From positions 1,860,001 through 1,924,000 of the forward strand of contig NZ_CP019698.1 of assembly GCF_002005145.1 (NCBI RefSeq): a stretch of 64,000 bases of DNA, read 5' to 3'. Source of the DNA: Desulforamulus ferrireducens. Its GTDB lineage: Bacteria > Bacillota > Desulfotomaculia > Desulfotomaculales > Desulfotomaculaceae. Each line of letters opens with the position of its first letter. The first letter of the stretch is position 1. Shown piece by piece: positions 7,685 through 16,043 of this stretch. A program made the position numbers and the translations under genes. A model generated the notes under the pieces. It was not told where the DNA came from, made no database searches, and worked only from the letters and a program-made list of their open reading frames with translations.

Positions 7685-9430
7685 ATGTCTTGGATGTTAT
7701 TAATCTCTATGGCAGAACGCATGGGCTTGATTGTTGCCATTGCTTTTTTATTTACCCGCTGGTCGGTTTTCCGTAATTTACTAGAAAACAAGCTCAGCAT
7801 CAGCGGTAAGCTGTACCTGGCACTAATATTTGGTTTCTTTGGCATAGTAGGCACTTACACGGGTATAACTGTCAGTCCCGGTCATGTCCAGCACCAATTT
7901 CCAGGAAGCCTTTCCTATGAAGATGCCATCGCCAACTCTCGAGCCATTGGCGTTATGGTGGGAGGACTTTTGGGTGGGCCACTAACTGGCTTGGGTGCGG
8001 GAATCATCGCAGGTTTGCATAGATATTCGTTGGGTGGCTTTACGGACTTGGCCTGCGGCATTTCTACCCTGTATGAGGGAATTCTAGCTGGTTTCATCGG
8101 TCATAAATTGAGGCAAAATAATCTAACCCCAGGGGTTGCTCTGGCCACCGGTATAGCCGGAGAAATCGGGCAGATGGCCATTATTTTATTGGTAGCCCAA
8201 CCCTTTGCGAAAGCCCTGGCCCTGGTAAAAATTATCGCTCTACCGATGATTACTGCCAACAGCCTAGGCATTGCCCTCTTTGTGGCTATTATTCGCATAG
8301 TGGTGGAACATGAGCGAACCATCGGTGCCCTGCAGGCACAAAAGGCTCTTTCCATAGCTAACAAAACCCTGTCCCATTTACGCAGAGGCTTAGACCATGA
8401 GTCAGCACTGGCTACGGCGAGCATCATCTATGAAGAAGCCGGGGTAGGGGCTGTGGCTATTACCGATAAGAAGGTAATTTTAGCCCATGTTGGTGAAGGT
8501 GCTGACCATCATCTAAGTGGGATGCCTATTTTAACAGAGGTAACCAGACAAGTTCTGGAGCAGGGACAGCTAAAGGTGGCTAATAACCCTACAGAAATAC
8601 AGTGCGAAAACCGTCATTGCCCGCTGCAATCAGCCATTGTGGTGCCTCTGCTCAGTGGTGATGAAATCATTGGCACCCTGAAGCTTTATTCTGTGAAAAG
8701 ACGGCGTCCGCACAAACTAATGGTGGAACTTGCCCAAGGGTTGGCCCAACTTTTTTCTACTCAACTGGCGTTGGGAGAAGCAGAGCGTCAGGCTAGGTTG
8801 CTGCAGGATGCAGAAATTAAGGCATTACAAGCGCAAATAAATCCCCATTTCTTGTTTAATGCCCTAAATACCGTAGTCTCTCTAATCAGAACCAATCCTG
8901 ACGAAGCCCGTAAGGTGCTCATTCAACTGGGCAACTATATACGGCGAAATTTAAAGAGTTCCCTTTGCAAGTGGACAACCCTGGAGACGGAGTTAAAACA
9001 TGTGGAGGCCTACCTTGCTGTGGTACAGGCGCGCTTTTCTCATTTGTTAAAGGTGCACATAGATGTGCCGCAAAAATTTTATGGTGTTCCTCTGCCACCC
9101 CTAACACTGCAACCCTTAGTTGAAAACGCCGTACAACATGGCTTTACCAAAATAACCGAGCATTCGGAGATCTACGTGGAGGCTAAGGAACAGGGAGAAC
9201 AAATCTTGATCACCATCAGGGATAATGGCATTGGTATTGCACCGGAAAGGTTAGAGTCCCTGCTTAATGAAGAAAAAAGTGGGGAAGCAGATGGCATTGG
9301 CTTAATTAATGTACATAGCCGGTTGCAAGGGGTTTTTGGACCGGATTATGGCTTAGTCATTCAAAGCACTCCCCAGCAGGGTACCACCATTAAATTTAAA
9401 ATACCATTAAACCAAGGAAAAGAGGTATAG
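7685..9430 (+). CDS. lytS: LytS-family sensor histidine kinase
   Basis: Membrane sensor kinase of a two-component system. The ATG at 7685 (581 aa) follows GAGGTGA at 7674-7680; the frame is open further upstream into AT-rich DNA but without a convincing site. Residues about 1-180 are the multi-span 5TM-5TMR_LYT domain, about 200-350 a GAF-like region, then the LytS-type His_kinase segment with INPHFLFN (phospho-acceptor His 388), and a HATPase with NGIGI and GIGLINV. The response regulator starts 2 bases after the stop. The cstA gene next door is the likely target, by analogy with BtsSR-type systems that sense pyruvate; the ligand here is unknown. Confidence 0.92.
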   Translation: MSWMLLISMAERMGLIVAIAFLFTRWSVFRNLLENKLSISGKLYLALIFGFFGIVGTYTGITVSPGHVQHQFPGSLSYEDAIANSRAIGVMVGGLLGGPLTGLGAGIIAGLHRYSLGGFTDLACGISTLYEGILAGFIGHKLRQNNLTPGVALATGIAGEIGQMAIILLVAQPFAKALALVKIIALPMITANSLGIALFVAIIRIVVEHERTIGALQAQKALSIANKTLSHLRRGLDHESALATASIIYEEAGVGAVAITDKKVILAHVGEGADHHLSGMPILTEVTRQVLEQGQLKVANNPTEIQCENRHCPLQSAIVVPLLSGDEIIGTLKLYSVKRRRPHKLMVELAQGLAQLFSTQLALGEAERQARLLQDAEIKALQAQINPHFLFNALNTVVSLIRTNPDEARKVLIQLGNYIRRNLKSSLCKWTTLETELKHVEAYLAVVQARFSHLLKVHIDVPQKFYGVPLPPLTLQPLVENAVQHGFTKITEHSEIYVEAKEQGEQILITIRDNGIGIAPERLESLLNEEKSGEADGIGLINVHSRLQGVFGPDYGLVIQSTPQQGTTIKFKIPLNQGKEV

Positions 9431-9432
9431 TT

Positions 9433-10149
9433 ATGCGTGTTGTGGTTGTGGATGATGAAGCTCCGGCCAGAGATGAACTGAGCTATCTATTAAAACAACA
9501 TGCGGATATAGAGGTAATCGCCGAAGCAGATGATGTTCAAACAGCTTTGAAGGTGATTCGCAAGGAACGACCGGATGTGGTATTTTTAGATATATCCATG
9601 CCCGGAGGAGACGGTATGGAAGCTGCCCGACAGTTGGCCAAGTTATCAGAACCGCCGCTGGTGGTCTTTGCCACGGCGTATGATCAGCATGCGGTGGAAG
9701 CCTTTGCGGTGAATGCCGTGGATTATTTGTTAAAACCCTTTTCCGAAGATCGTGTGGCAGAAGCCATTGAAAAACTAAGAAAATTACTGGGGCAGCGCAA
9801 GGCCGCCAATCAACTGTTGCAAAATAAAATTGCCGTTAACGCAGATGATTTGATTAAACTGCTGGATCCCGCAGAGATTATCTATGCCTGCAGGCAGGGA
9901 AGGGATGTAGTGATTAAAACCAAAGATGATTACTATACCGTGAATTATTCCTTAAATAATCTGGAACAAAGGCTGGCCAACAGCCCATTTTTTCGGCCCC
10001 ATCATAGTTTTTTGGTCAATGTGGAGGCCATTGAAAAAATTGAACCGGGCTTTCAGGGCTACATGCTGGTGATGAAAGACAAAGAAGCCTCCCGGGTTCC
10101 GGTAAGCCGCAGTGGCATGAAAGAAATAAAGCGACTGTTAGGGTTATAG
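9433..10149 (+). CDS. lytR: LytTR-type response regulator
   Basis: 238 aa cytoplasmic regulator, paired with the kinase just upstream. The receiver domain (about 1-120) has the acidic pocket near the start (VVDDEAPARDE), phospho-acceptor D53 in VVFLDISMPGGDG and the K of LKPF. Residues about 135-238 form a LytTR DNA-binding domain (IIYACRQGRDVVIKT, FFRPHHSFLVNVEAI). It probably activates cstA, 159 bases downstream, where a triplet of CTAAT(C/T) repeats lies in the leader. Confidence 0.93.
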   Translation: MRVVVVDDEAPARDELSYLLKQHADIEVIAEADDVQTALKVIRKERPDVVFLDISMPGGDGMEAARQLAKLSEPPLVVFATAYDQHAVEAFAVNAVDYLLKPFSEDRVAEAIEKLRKLLGQRKAANQLLQNKIAVNADDLIKLLDPAEIIYACRQGRDVVIKTKDDYYTVNYSLNNLEQRLANSPFFRPHHSFLVNVEAIEKIEPGFQGYMLVMKDKEASRVPVSRSGMKEIKRLLGL

Positions 10150-10249
10150 GTGTAAGTTAGCCATTTATGCAAAGTTTTTAACCAAGTATACCGCTAATTC
10201 TGCCAAGTAAACAGCAGTTTCACAATTAATCTTCCTCCTATATTAAAAT

Positions 10250-10272
10250 CTAATCGTACTAATCAACTAATT
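10250..10272 (+). promoter_or_regulatory. Triple CTAATC/T repeat upstream of cstA (candidate operator)
   Basis: CTAATC (10250-10255), CTAATC (10259-10264) and CTAATT (10267-10272) stand 9 and 8 bases apart, about 40-60 bases before the cstA start. LytTR proteins usually bind pairs of direct repeats with wider spacing (near 20 bases), so this fits only loosely. A chance AT-rich repeat is possible. Confidence 0.3.
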
Positions 10273-10308
10273 TATAACCAACCACATTATAGGAGGAGGG
10301 AAACCCGA

Positions 10309-11754
10309 ATGATTACCTTTTTTGCAGCTATCATTTTACTGGTGCTCGGATACTTTACCTATGGCAAATTTATCGAAAAAGTATTTGGTGTTGATGAACA
10401 AAGAACCTGTCCGGCTTACACCAAACAAGATGGCGTCGATTATGTTCCCATGGAATGGAAACGGGCCAGTATGGTTCAGTTATTAAATATTGCCGGGCTA
10501 GGACCTATTTTTGGTCCCATTATGGGTGCCCTGTGGGGTCCTGTGGCTTTCCTGTGGATTGTACTGGGTTCCATTTTTGCCGGTGCGGTACACGATTATT
10601 TCTCTGGCATGCTTTCGGTGAGAAATAATGGTGCAGGTTTACCTGAGATAATCGGTAAATATTTGGGCAAAGGTATGCAGACATTTACCAACATATTTGC
10701 CCTCGTGTTGCTGGTACTGGTAGGTACGGTATTTATGACTGGTCCTGCTAAGTTGCTGGCAGACATGACCACTGGTTGGATGACCTTGTCCGTTTGGGTG
10801 GGGATTATTTTAGCCTACTACATCTTAGCTACCTTGTTACCTGTTGACAAAATCATTGGTCGGGTATATCCCTTCTTTGGGGCACTACTCTTGATTATGG
10901 CCTTTGGTGTTGCCGGATCTATGATTCTGCAAGGTTATCACATTCCAGAGTTAACCTTGGCCAACCTGCATCCTGATAAGTCACCTATCTGGCCGCTGCT
11001 GTTTATTACCATTGCCTGTGGTGCCATATCCGGTTTCCATGCTACCCAGTCTCCCATCATTTCTCGTTGCACCCAAAATGAGAAATATGGCCGTAAGATT
11101 TTCTACGGTATGATGATTGCCGAAGGTATTATTGCTCTGATCTGGGCAGCTGCTGGGATGGCCTTTTACGGCGAAACCGGTGGTTTAGCAGCAATGCTGG
11201 CAGCAGACGGACCTGGTCCTGCTGGCGTAGTGAAAGAAGTAGCTACTACCATGATGGGTGCTGTGGGTGGAACCTTGGCGGTGCTAGGTGTTATCATCCT
11301 GCCCATCACTTCCGGTGATACCGCCTTCCGGGGTGCTCGGTTGTTAATTGCCGATTTCTTTAAAATGGATCAGAAGCCCTTTGCGAAGCGTCTAATGATT
11401 GCTATTCCGTTGTTCATCGTGGCTTACCTGTTAACTTTAATTGACTTCAACTTCCTGTGGCGTTACTTTGCCTGGGCCAACCAGACAACTGCGATGATTA
11501 TGCTCTGGGCGGCAGCTATGTTCTTGCTGCAAAACGGCAAAATTCACTGGGTGGCTTCAGTACCCGCAGCCTTTATGACTGTTGTGACCTTCACCTACAT
11601 TCTAATGGCTCCGGAAGGGTTCCAACTGTCAACCAGCATTGCATACCCCTTGGGCTTTGCGTTAGCACTGATTCCCATTGGTCTGTTTGTTAAGCAGGTA
11701 TTCAGTGCCCATCGGGGTCAAATCTCCATAACTCCTGCTAAGAAGCGCATGTAA
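10309..11754 (+). CDS. cstA: CstA-family transporter (carbon starvation protein A)
   Basis: 481-aa integral membrane protein with roughly 12 hydrophobic segments. Strong AGGAGGAGGG site at 10290-10299. CstA hallmarks are visible: FGPIMGALWGPVAFLWIVLG, the AVHDYFSGMLSVRNNG stretch, GFHATQSPIISRCTQNE and ITSGDTAFRGARLL. CstA proteins import peptides or pyruvate during carbon limitation. This one belongs to the short form; E. coli CstA has about 700 residues. It sits behind a LytS/LytR pair, as the pyruvate-responsive homologues do. A decayed copy of its last 21 codons lies at 19010-19072. Confidence 0.93.
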   Translation: MITFFAAIILLVLGYFTYGKFIEKVFGVDEQRTCPAYTKQDGVDYVPMEWKRASMVQLLNIAGLGPIFGPIMGALWGPVAFLWIVLGSIFAGAVHDYFSGMLSVRNNGAGLPEIIGKYLGKGMQTFTNIFALVLLVLVGTVFMTGPAKLLADMTTGWMTLSVWVGIILAYYILATLLPVDKIIGRVYPFFGALLLIMAFGVAGSMILQGYHIPELTLANLHPDKSPIWPLLFITIACGAISGFHATQSPIISRCTQNEKYGRKIFYGMMIAEGIIALIWAAAGMAFYGETGGLAAMLAADGPGPAGVVKEVATTMMGAVGGTLAVLGVIILPITSGDTAFRGARLLIADFFKMDQKPFAKRLMIAIPLFIVAYLLTLIDFNFLWRYFAWANQTTAMIMLWAAAMFLLQNGKIHWVASVPAAFMTVVTFTYILMAPEGFQLSTSIAYPLGFALALIPIGLFVKQVFSAHRGQISITPAKKRM

Positions 11755-11774
11755 AATGATATATGGATCTTACG

Positions 11775-11806
11775 AAATCCCATCGGTTTACCGGTGGGAT
11801 TTTCTT
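11775..11806 (+). terminator. Rho-independent terminator after cstA
   Basis: AAATCCCATCGG (11776-11787) pairs, with one G-T, with CCGGTGGGATTT (11791-11802) around a TTTA loop, followed by TTTTCTTATTTT, 20 bases after the stop. Confidence 0.88.
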
Positions 11807-12176
11807 ATTTTACATTACATTATTTTCTGAGCTTATTTCTCTTCTAAGTATAAATAGTCCTAACTTGAATAATTAAAAGTATTTTTAGAACGGCTATGAA
11901 GGACTATAAAATAAATTCTACTTATTGACATTTAAATATATCTATATTAAAAAGTTATTATATATGAATATAGTTCCGACTTACTATTAAACACGTTGCT
12001 TGATTTATTAAAAATTGGGAGAAATTAATATGGGAATGGATGTTCAAAACCGTGTGTAATTTAAAGGTACATCTGATGATTGCTAAACCCATGATGTTAT
12101 TACGATTGGAAAGAAATGTTAGCTGGTAATAATAAATGTGAGTGTCAAAAATAAACTTACAAAGGAGCCTATAAGT
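11807..12176. other. AT-rich intergenic region upstream of the thioredoxin-like gene
   Basis: No convincing gene. ATTTAAATATATC (11930-11942) resembles one half of the perfect ArsR-type palindrome at 18942-18961 and lies after TTGACA (11926-11931), a good -35 element, so this is a likely metalloid-controlled promoter. A nine-codon frame starting at 12029 has no conserved context and is probably not a gene. Confidence 0.4.
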
Positions 12177-12416
12177 ATGGAAATTAAAGTATTGGGAACG
12201 GGCTGTAAGAAGTGTACAGAGGTGGATAAGTTAGTTCGTGAGGTATTAGCAGAAATAAATATACCTGCTAATGTAGAAAAAGTTGAAGATTTCGCACAGA
12301 TTGCTCAGTATGGTGTGATGCTCACTCCGGGTTTGGTAATTAACGGAAAAGTCAAAGTAACTGGTAAGGTGCCAAGTAAGGCAGATATTAAAAAGATGAT
12401 TGAGGAAGAAAAGTAA
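12177..12416 (+). CDS. Small thioredoxin/glutaredoxin-like protein (TM0996/MTH895 type)
   Basis: 79 aa. The ATG at 12177 follows AAAGGAG (12161-12167); an upstream GTG in frame at 12138 has no site. The active-site motif is GTGCKKC (C-x-x-C near residues 9-12), and the C-terminal half has the cis-Pro loop pattern MLTPGLVINGKV of the minimal thioredoxin fold. Such proteins are often encoded with ArsR regulators and UPF0718 permeases, exactly as here, and probably handle thiol chemistry of metalloids or organoarsenicals. It converges on the permease gene, sharing a terminator. Confidence 0.85.
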   Translation: MEIKVLGTGCKKCTEVDKLVREVLAEINIPANVEKVEDFAQIAQYGVMLTPGLVINGKVKVTGKVPSKADIKKMIEEEK

Positions 12417-12431
12417 ATTGAACACCAAAAG

Positions 12432-12472
12432 GGAAGTGTAACTAACACCAGCAGCTTGTTAGTTACACTTCC
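12432..12472. terminator. Bidirectional terminator between thioredoxin-like gene and permease
   Basis: A perfect 16-bp stem, GGAAGTGTAACTAACA (12432-12447) with TGTTAGTTACACTTCC (12457-12472), loop of 9, placed between two convergent genes. The flanking T/A runs are weak on both sides. Confidence 0.8.
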
Positions 12473-12517
12473 TCATTTACAGTGAATAAATGTAATTCTT
12501 AAGTAGTTAAGAAGCGG

Positions 12518-13522
12518 TTACAGGAGCATATAGCCAAAAGCATTAAAGGTATAGCCTATAATAATGATTCCGATAATTACAACCCCGACAAATACAACGA
12601 GCAGTCTTGTCTTAACAACCTTTTTTAGCATGATTATTGAAGGTAGGGATAATGCTGTTACTGCCATCATGAAAGCTAATACGGTTCCAATGCCCACTCC
12701 TCTCAAAACTAGGGCTTCCGCAATAGGTAATGTACCAAAGATATCAGCATACATTGGCACCCCTACTATGGTAGCTAGGAGTACTGAATACCATTTATCC
12801 TGTCCTAGTACCGCACTGATGATATAATCCGGTATCCAGTTATGGATGGTAGCCCCAATGCCGACACCAATCAGAACATATAGCCATACTCTTTTCACAA
12901 TATCAACAACTTGGCATCTTGCAAAATCCAGTCTAGCACCAGTTGTTAATTCTTCCTCCTCAACATCAGATATCTTATTGCCAAAAACAAAGGATTCTAC
13001 ATACTCCTCCATCTTAGCTTTGCTAATAATTGTACCCCCGATTACAGCTAGAACCAAGCCAACGAGCACATAGGCAATGGCCGTCTTCCAGTTAAAGATG
13101 CTGGCGAGTAACAGTACGGATGCCAAATCAACCAAAGGGGAAGAGATTAAAAAAGAGAAAGTTACACCAATAGGAAGGCCTGCGCTGGTAAAACCAATAA
13201 AAAGTGGGATGGAAGAACAGGAACAAAAGGGAGTTACTGTTCCCAATAAAGCAGCCAGCGTATTGGCAGTTATACCGTTATATTTTCCTAGTATCTTACG
13301 GGTACGTTCGGGGGGAAAGAAACTCTGGATATAGGAAATGGTAAAAATAAGTACCGACAATAATATGAAAATTTTAATTACATCATAGACAAAGAAATGA
13401 ATACTGCCCCCTAATCGCTCCTGTATGCTAAGCCCAAAGACCTGTTCCACTAAGGCTTTGACTAGATTTGAAAGCCATTCCATCTTAAGTAATTGACTAT
13501 TTAACCAGTCAAATATAAACAA
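12518..13522 (-). CDS. arsP: UPF0718/YraQ-family permease (ArsP-like)
   Basis: 334-aa membrane protein with about eight hydrophobic segments. It starts with TTG at 13522, eight bases after GGAG. The signature TVTPFCSCSSIPLFIGFTSAG, with three clustered cysteines, is typical of the DUF318 permeases that include ArsP, an exporter of trivalent organoarsenicals. With an arsenite methylase and ArsR genes next door, export of methylated arsenicals is a reasonable inference; other members of the family have no proven substrate. A large cytoplasmic loop (about 165-205) is acidic. Divergent from arsR at 13832. Confidence 0.82.
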   Translation of the reverse strand: MFIFDWLNSQLLKMEWLSNLVKALVEQVFGLSIQERLGGSIHFFVYDVIKIFILLSVLIFTISYIQSFFPPERTRKILGKYNGITANTLAALLGTVTPFCSCSSIPLFIGFTSAGLPIGVTFSFLISSPLVDLASVLLLASIFNWKTAIAYVLVGLVLAVIGGTIISKAKMEEYVESFVFGNKISDVEEEELTTGARLDFARCQVVDIVKRVWLYVLIGVGIGATIHNWIPDYIISAVLGQDKWYSVLLATIVGVPMYADIFGTLPIAEALVLRGVGIGTVLAFMMAVTALSLPSIIMLKKVVKTRLLVVFVGVVIIGIIIIGYTFNAFGYMLL

Positions 13523-13831
13523 ATGATCATCTCCTACTAAAATTAATCACAGTAGCAAGTCACAACTGTTCAAAAAAAATTATGCTCTCCGTCCTAAAAT
13601 CATAATATAAAAATATGCGAATATAGATATATAAATGCTATGCCTTTCTTGGGCTATTGTCAATATCGTTGTTAACAAAATAAGTGGGGTTGAATACCGA
13701 AAATTAATCATGAACAGTTTTGATGATATGCAGTTGCATGGGGGTAAGGTAAGTGGGAAGTGGTGTTTCTAGGCCACTTGATATATAATCTTGTTATATA
13801 ATAGTACTATAATGAAACAGGTGGTGAGTGC
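13523..13831. promoter_or_regulatory. Divergent promoter region between permease and arsR
   Basis: AT-rich region serving both genes. Near the permease it holds AATATGCGAATATAG (13614-13628), a near-palindrome of the ATAT-N4-ATAT type often bound by ArsR/SmtB repressors. Just before arsR there are TATATAATCTTG and TTATATAATAG repeats and the candidate -10 TATAAT (13793-13800 area). The arsR ribosome site is GGTGGTGAG. Exact promoter assignment is uncertain. Confidence 0.45.
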
Positions 13832-14158
13832 GTGAAGGAAAAGATCTCACAAATGAAAGCTGATATACTGAAGGCCATTGCGCATCCAACCAGGATTCGT
13901 ATTTTGGAACTTTTAAAAGACGGGGAACTTTGTGTCTGTGAAATATTTGAAGAACTTAACGTTGAACAGGCAAATACTTCCCAACACCTTGCAGTAATGA
14001 AAAAACAGGATATCCTGCAAAGTAGAAAGGAAGGCTTAAAGGTCATTTACAGTATCAAGTATCCTGAAATTATAGAACTGCTGGATGTTTTGGGGCAAAT
14101 ACTTGTCAAACAGGCTAATGAAAATATGAAAACCTTTGGTGAAATAGCCAATGGTTAG
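13832..14158 (+). CDS. arsR: ArsR-family metalloregulator 1
   Basis: 108 aa, GTG start after GGTGGTGAG. Winged helix with the alpha-3 metal site ELCVCE (Cys 34 and Cys 36), the classic ArsR As(III)/Sb(III) motif, then a recognition helix (QANTSQHLAVMKKQDIL) and the wing SRKEGLKVIYSI. It is transcribed away from the permease gene and most likely represses it. Apo-repressor binds DNA; binding of As(III) releases it. Confidence 0.92.
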   Translation: MKEKISQMKADILKAIAHPTRIRILELLKDGELCVCEIFEELNVEQANTSQHLAVMKKQDILQSRKEGLKVIYSIKYPEIIELLDVLGQILVKQANENMKTFGEIANG

Positions 14159-14208
14159 CTCACTAGGCACGCCAATACTTTTGGGGTGTCTTAATTTTTC
14201 GTATTAAC

Positions 14209-14256
14209 ATCAAAAATGTTTGATATATGATATTGTATGTATCAAAATTATTTGAT
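14209..14256 (+). promoter_or_regulatory. Two ATCAAA-N4-TTTGAT operators upstream of arsR2
   Basis: ATCAAAaatgTTTGAT (14209-14224) and ATCAAAattaTTTGAT (14241-14256) are two 16-bp palindromes, 32 bases apart centre to centre, overlapping the promoter and ending 12 bases before the ATG. A third copy lies in front of arsM at 14600-14615. There is no Shine-Dalgarno before the ATG, so this mRNA may be nearly leaderless, with the second operator at the promoter. Confidence 0.85.
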
Positions 14257-14267
14257 ATGATATAGCT

Positions 14268-14582
14268 ATGATAGATACGGTTAAAATAGCAAAGGCTTTA
14301 AGTGATCCTATCCGTTACAAAATAATGCTGATGCTGGCCCAAAGTGAGGAGGGTTGTTGTCCTATTCCCGGTGAGGACGACAAAAGGCCGGGGTTTTGTA
14401 ATTGCGAATTAATGTCAGCATTGGGCATGATTCAGTCCAGAGTGTCCTATCACATGAAGGAATTAGTGGATGCGGGTCTGGTCACAGAGGAACCTAGAGG
14501 TAAGTGGAAAATGTATTTTATTAATACTAAGACTTTAAGACAATACATTGAACAAATTACACAGGATTTTGCCTTGAAATAA
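14268..14582 (+). CDS. arsR: ArsR-family metalloregulator 2 (cysteine-rich N-terminal loop)
   Basis: 104 aa. A winged helix (NCELMSALGMIQSRVSYHMKELVDAGLV) with a cysteine-rich insertion: Cys 30, 31, 44 and 46, in EGCCPIPGED and GFCNCE, offering a thiol site different from the ELCVCE type. Homologues of this kind often sit before arsM in anaerobic Firmicutes. The ATG at 14268 has no clear ribosome site. The palindromes ATCAAA-N4-TTTGAT upstream of it and of arsM make it the likely repressor of both; this is inferred from position. Confidence 0.88.
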   Translation: MIDTVKIAKALSDPIRYKIMLMLAQSEEGCCPIPGEDDKRPGFCNCELMSALGMIQSRVSYHMKELVDAGLVTEEPRGKWKMYFINTKTLRQYIEQITQDFALK

Positions 14583-14599
14583 TTTTTTTAAGCAATTAC

Positions 14600-14615
14600 A
14601 TCAAATAAATTTGAT
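14600..14615 (+). promoter_or_regulatory. Third ATCAAA-N4-TTTGAT operator, in front of arsM
   Basis: ATCAAAtaaaTTTGAT is a perfect 6+6 palindrome, identical in half-sites to the two copies before arsR2. It lies 18 bases after the arsR2 stop and 5 bases before AAAGGAG, the arsM ribosome site, so repressor binding could block a second promoter or read-through. Confidence 0.82.
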
Positions 14616-14633
14616 GCAAAAGGAGAGTACTTT

Positions 14634-15899
14634 ATGAAGATAGATATTCGAGAACTTGTTAAAGAAAAGTATGCCCAGGCTATCAGTAAAACAGGTAGTT
14701 GCTGTGGTGGAAGTAGTTGTTGTGGGGGAGATTCCTTAAGTCAGGCTACCAAAATTATCACCGGTAACCTATATCAGCAGGATCAGGTTGTGGGATTGCC
14801 TGAAGATTTGGTGGCAAATTCTTTCGGATGTGGCAACCCCACTGCTCTAACGGAACTACATGCGGGTGAAGTAGTATTGGACTTGGGGAGTGGCGCTGGT
14901 CTGGATGTTCTTTTATCTGCCCAACGAGTGGGACCCTATGGAAAAGCCTTTGGTTTAGATATGACCGATGAAATGCTATCCGCAGCCAGAGCAAATCAGG
15001 CTAAAACAGGCATTAGTAATGCGGAATTCCTTAAAGGGCATATCGAAGATATTCCGTTACCGAATAACAGCGTAGATGTTATTATCTCTAACTGCGTTAT
15101 CAATCTTTCCGCAGATAAGGATCGTGTATTAAAGGAAGCATTTCGGGTGCTAAGGCCAGGAGGTAGATTTGCTGTATCTGATATTGTTTTAACTCGCCCA
15201 CTCCCACCAAAAGTACAGCAAGATTTAATGGCCTGGGCGGGATGTATCGCCGGTGCACTGCAAGAAAAAGAATATCGAGAAAAACTTACTGCAGCAGGAT
15301 TTCAAAAAGTTGAGATTCAGGTAACCCGAGTCTACGATTTAACAAGTTCACAGGGGAAGGACATTTTGCCCAACTTAACAGATGATGAACGTCATGAATT
15401 AAACGGGTCAATAGTCAGTGCCTTTATCCGGGCAAAGAAAGCAAGTATTAAGCTTACACCAGGCTTGGACTATCATATCCGTTCTGCCAATAGCAGTGAT
15501 TACCCAGCCATTGAAAGACTCTTAAGTTCTAATGGTCTCCCAGTAGAGGGGATATTAGAGAATTTGAATGATTTTCTTGTGGCCGATTATGATGGCAATA
15601 TAGTAGGTGTTATTGGCATGGAGAGGTCTGGAACATCAGTATTGCTGCGTTCATTAGCAGTTTCCGTTGACCAACGTAAGTCAGGAATTGCCACTGCGCT
15701 TGTAAATAAAGCTCTAGAAACAGCCATTCAAAGTGGAGGGAATACAGCGTATTTACTTACTAATACAGCAGCTACCTATATGGCAAGATGGGGCTTTACA
15801 AAAATCGACCGAAGTGAGATACCGGGTAGTCTACTGCAAAAATCGGCATTAAATTGTGCCTGTTATGACAGTACATGTATGAAGTTAGATTTATTGTAA
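14634..15899 (+). CDS. arsM: Arsenite S-adenosylmethionine methyltransferase fused to a GNAT acetyltransferase
   Basis: 421 aa, ATG after AAAGGAG. Residues 1-270 are ArsM: an N-terminal CC-GGSS-CC pair (Cys 23/24/29/30), SAM motif [13 protein letters not shown] (about 80-92), and conserved cysteines in [15 protein letters not shown] and WAGCIAGAL that hold As(III). Residues about 275-421 are a GNAT domain ([39 protein letters not shown]), like the ArsN2-type acetyltransferases found in ars operons. The tail [14 protein letters not shown] adds three cysteines. Methylation makes mono- to trimethylarsenicals; the GNAT substrate is not known. Free-standing ArsM proteins are usually about 260-280 aa. 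Confidence 0.93.
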   Translation: MKIDIRELVKEKYAQAISKTGSCCGGSSCCGGDSLSQATKIITGNLYQQDQVVGLPEDLVANSFGCGNPTALTELHAGEVVLDLGSGAGLDVLLSAQRVGPYGKAFGLDMTDEMLSAARANQAKTGISNAEFLKGHIEDIPLPNNSVDVIISNCVINLSADKDRVLKEAFRVLRPGGRFAVSDIVLTRPLPPKVQQDLMAWAGCIAGALQEKEYREKLTAAGFQKVEIQVTRVYDLTSSQGKDILPNLTDDERHELNGSIVSAFIRAKKASIKLTPGLDYHIRSANSSDYPAIERLLSSNGLPVEGILENLNDFLVADYDGNIVGVIGMERSGTSVLLRSLAVSVDQRKSGIATALVNKALETAIQSGGNTAYLLTNTAATYMARWGFTKIDRSEIPGSLLQKSALNCACYDSTCMKLDLL

Positions 15900-15982
15900 G
15901 AGGATATTAGCTATCTATATTAAAATTAAACTTTTTTCCCAACAGGAAAACTTCGCTAGAAGTTGGACCGATTATAAAACTT

Positions 15983-16030
15983 AGAGCATGGCTGCAAGGA
16001 GGGAATACCTTGCAATCCATGCTCTTTCTT
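15983..16030. terminator. Terminator between arsM and the radical-SAM gene
   Basis: AGAGCATGG (15983-15991) pairs with CCATGCTCT (16017-16025), and inside it TGCAAGG (15993-15999) with CCTTGCA (16008-16014). TTTCTT follows on the plus strand. Placed between convergent genes. Confidence 0.85.
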
Positions 16031-16043
16031 ATAGTAACATCCC

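Noticed and set aside
11457-11693. 78-codon frame within cstA
   Set aside because: Out-of-frame shadow of the cstA coding sequence; no ribosome site, no family.
12029-12058. Nine-codon frame beginning ATGGGAATGGATG
   Set aside because: Too short, no clear ribosome site and no matching peptide class.
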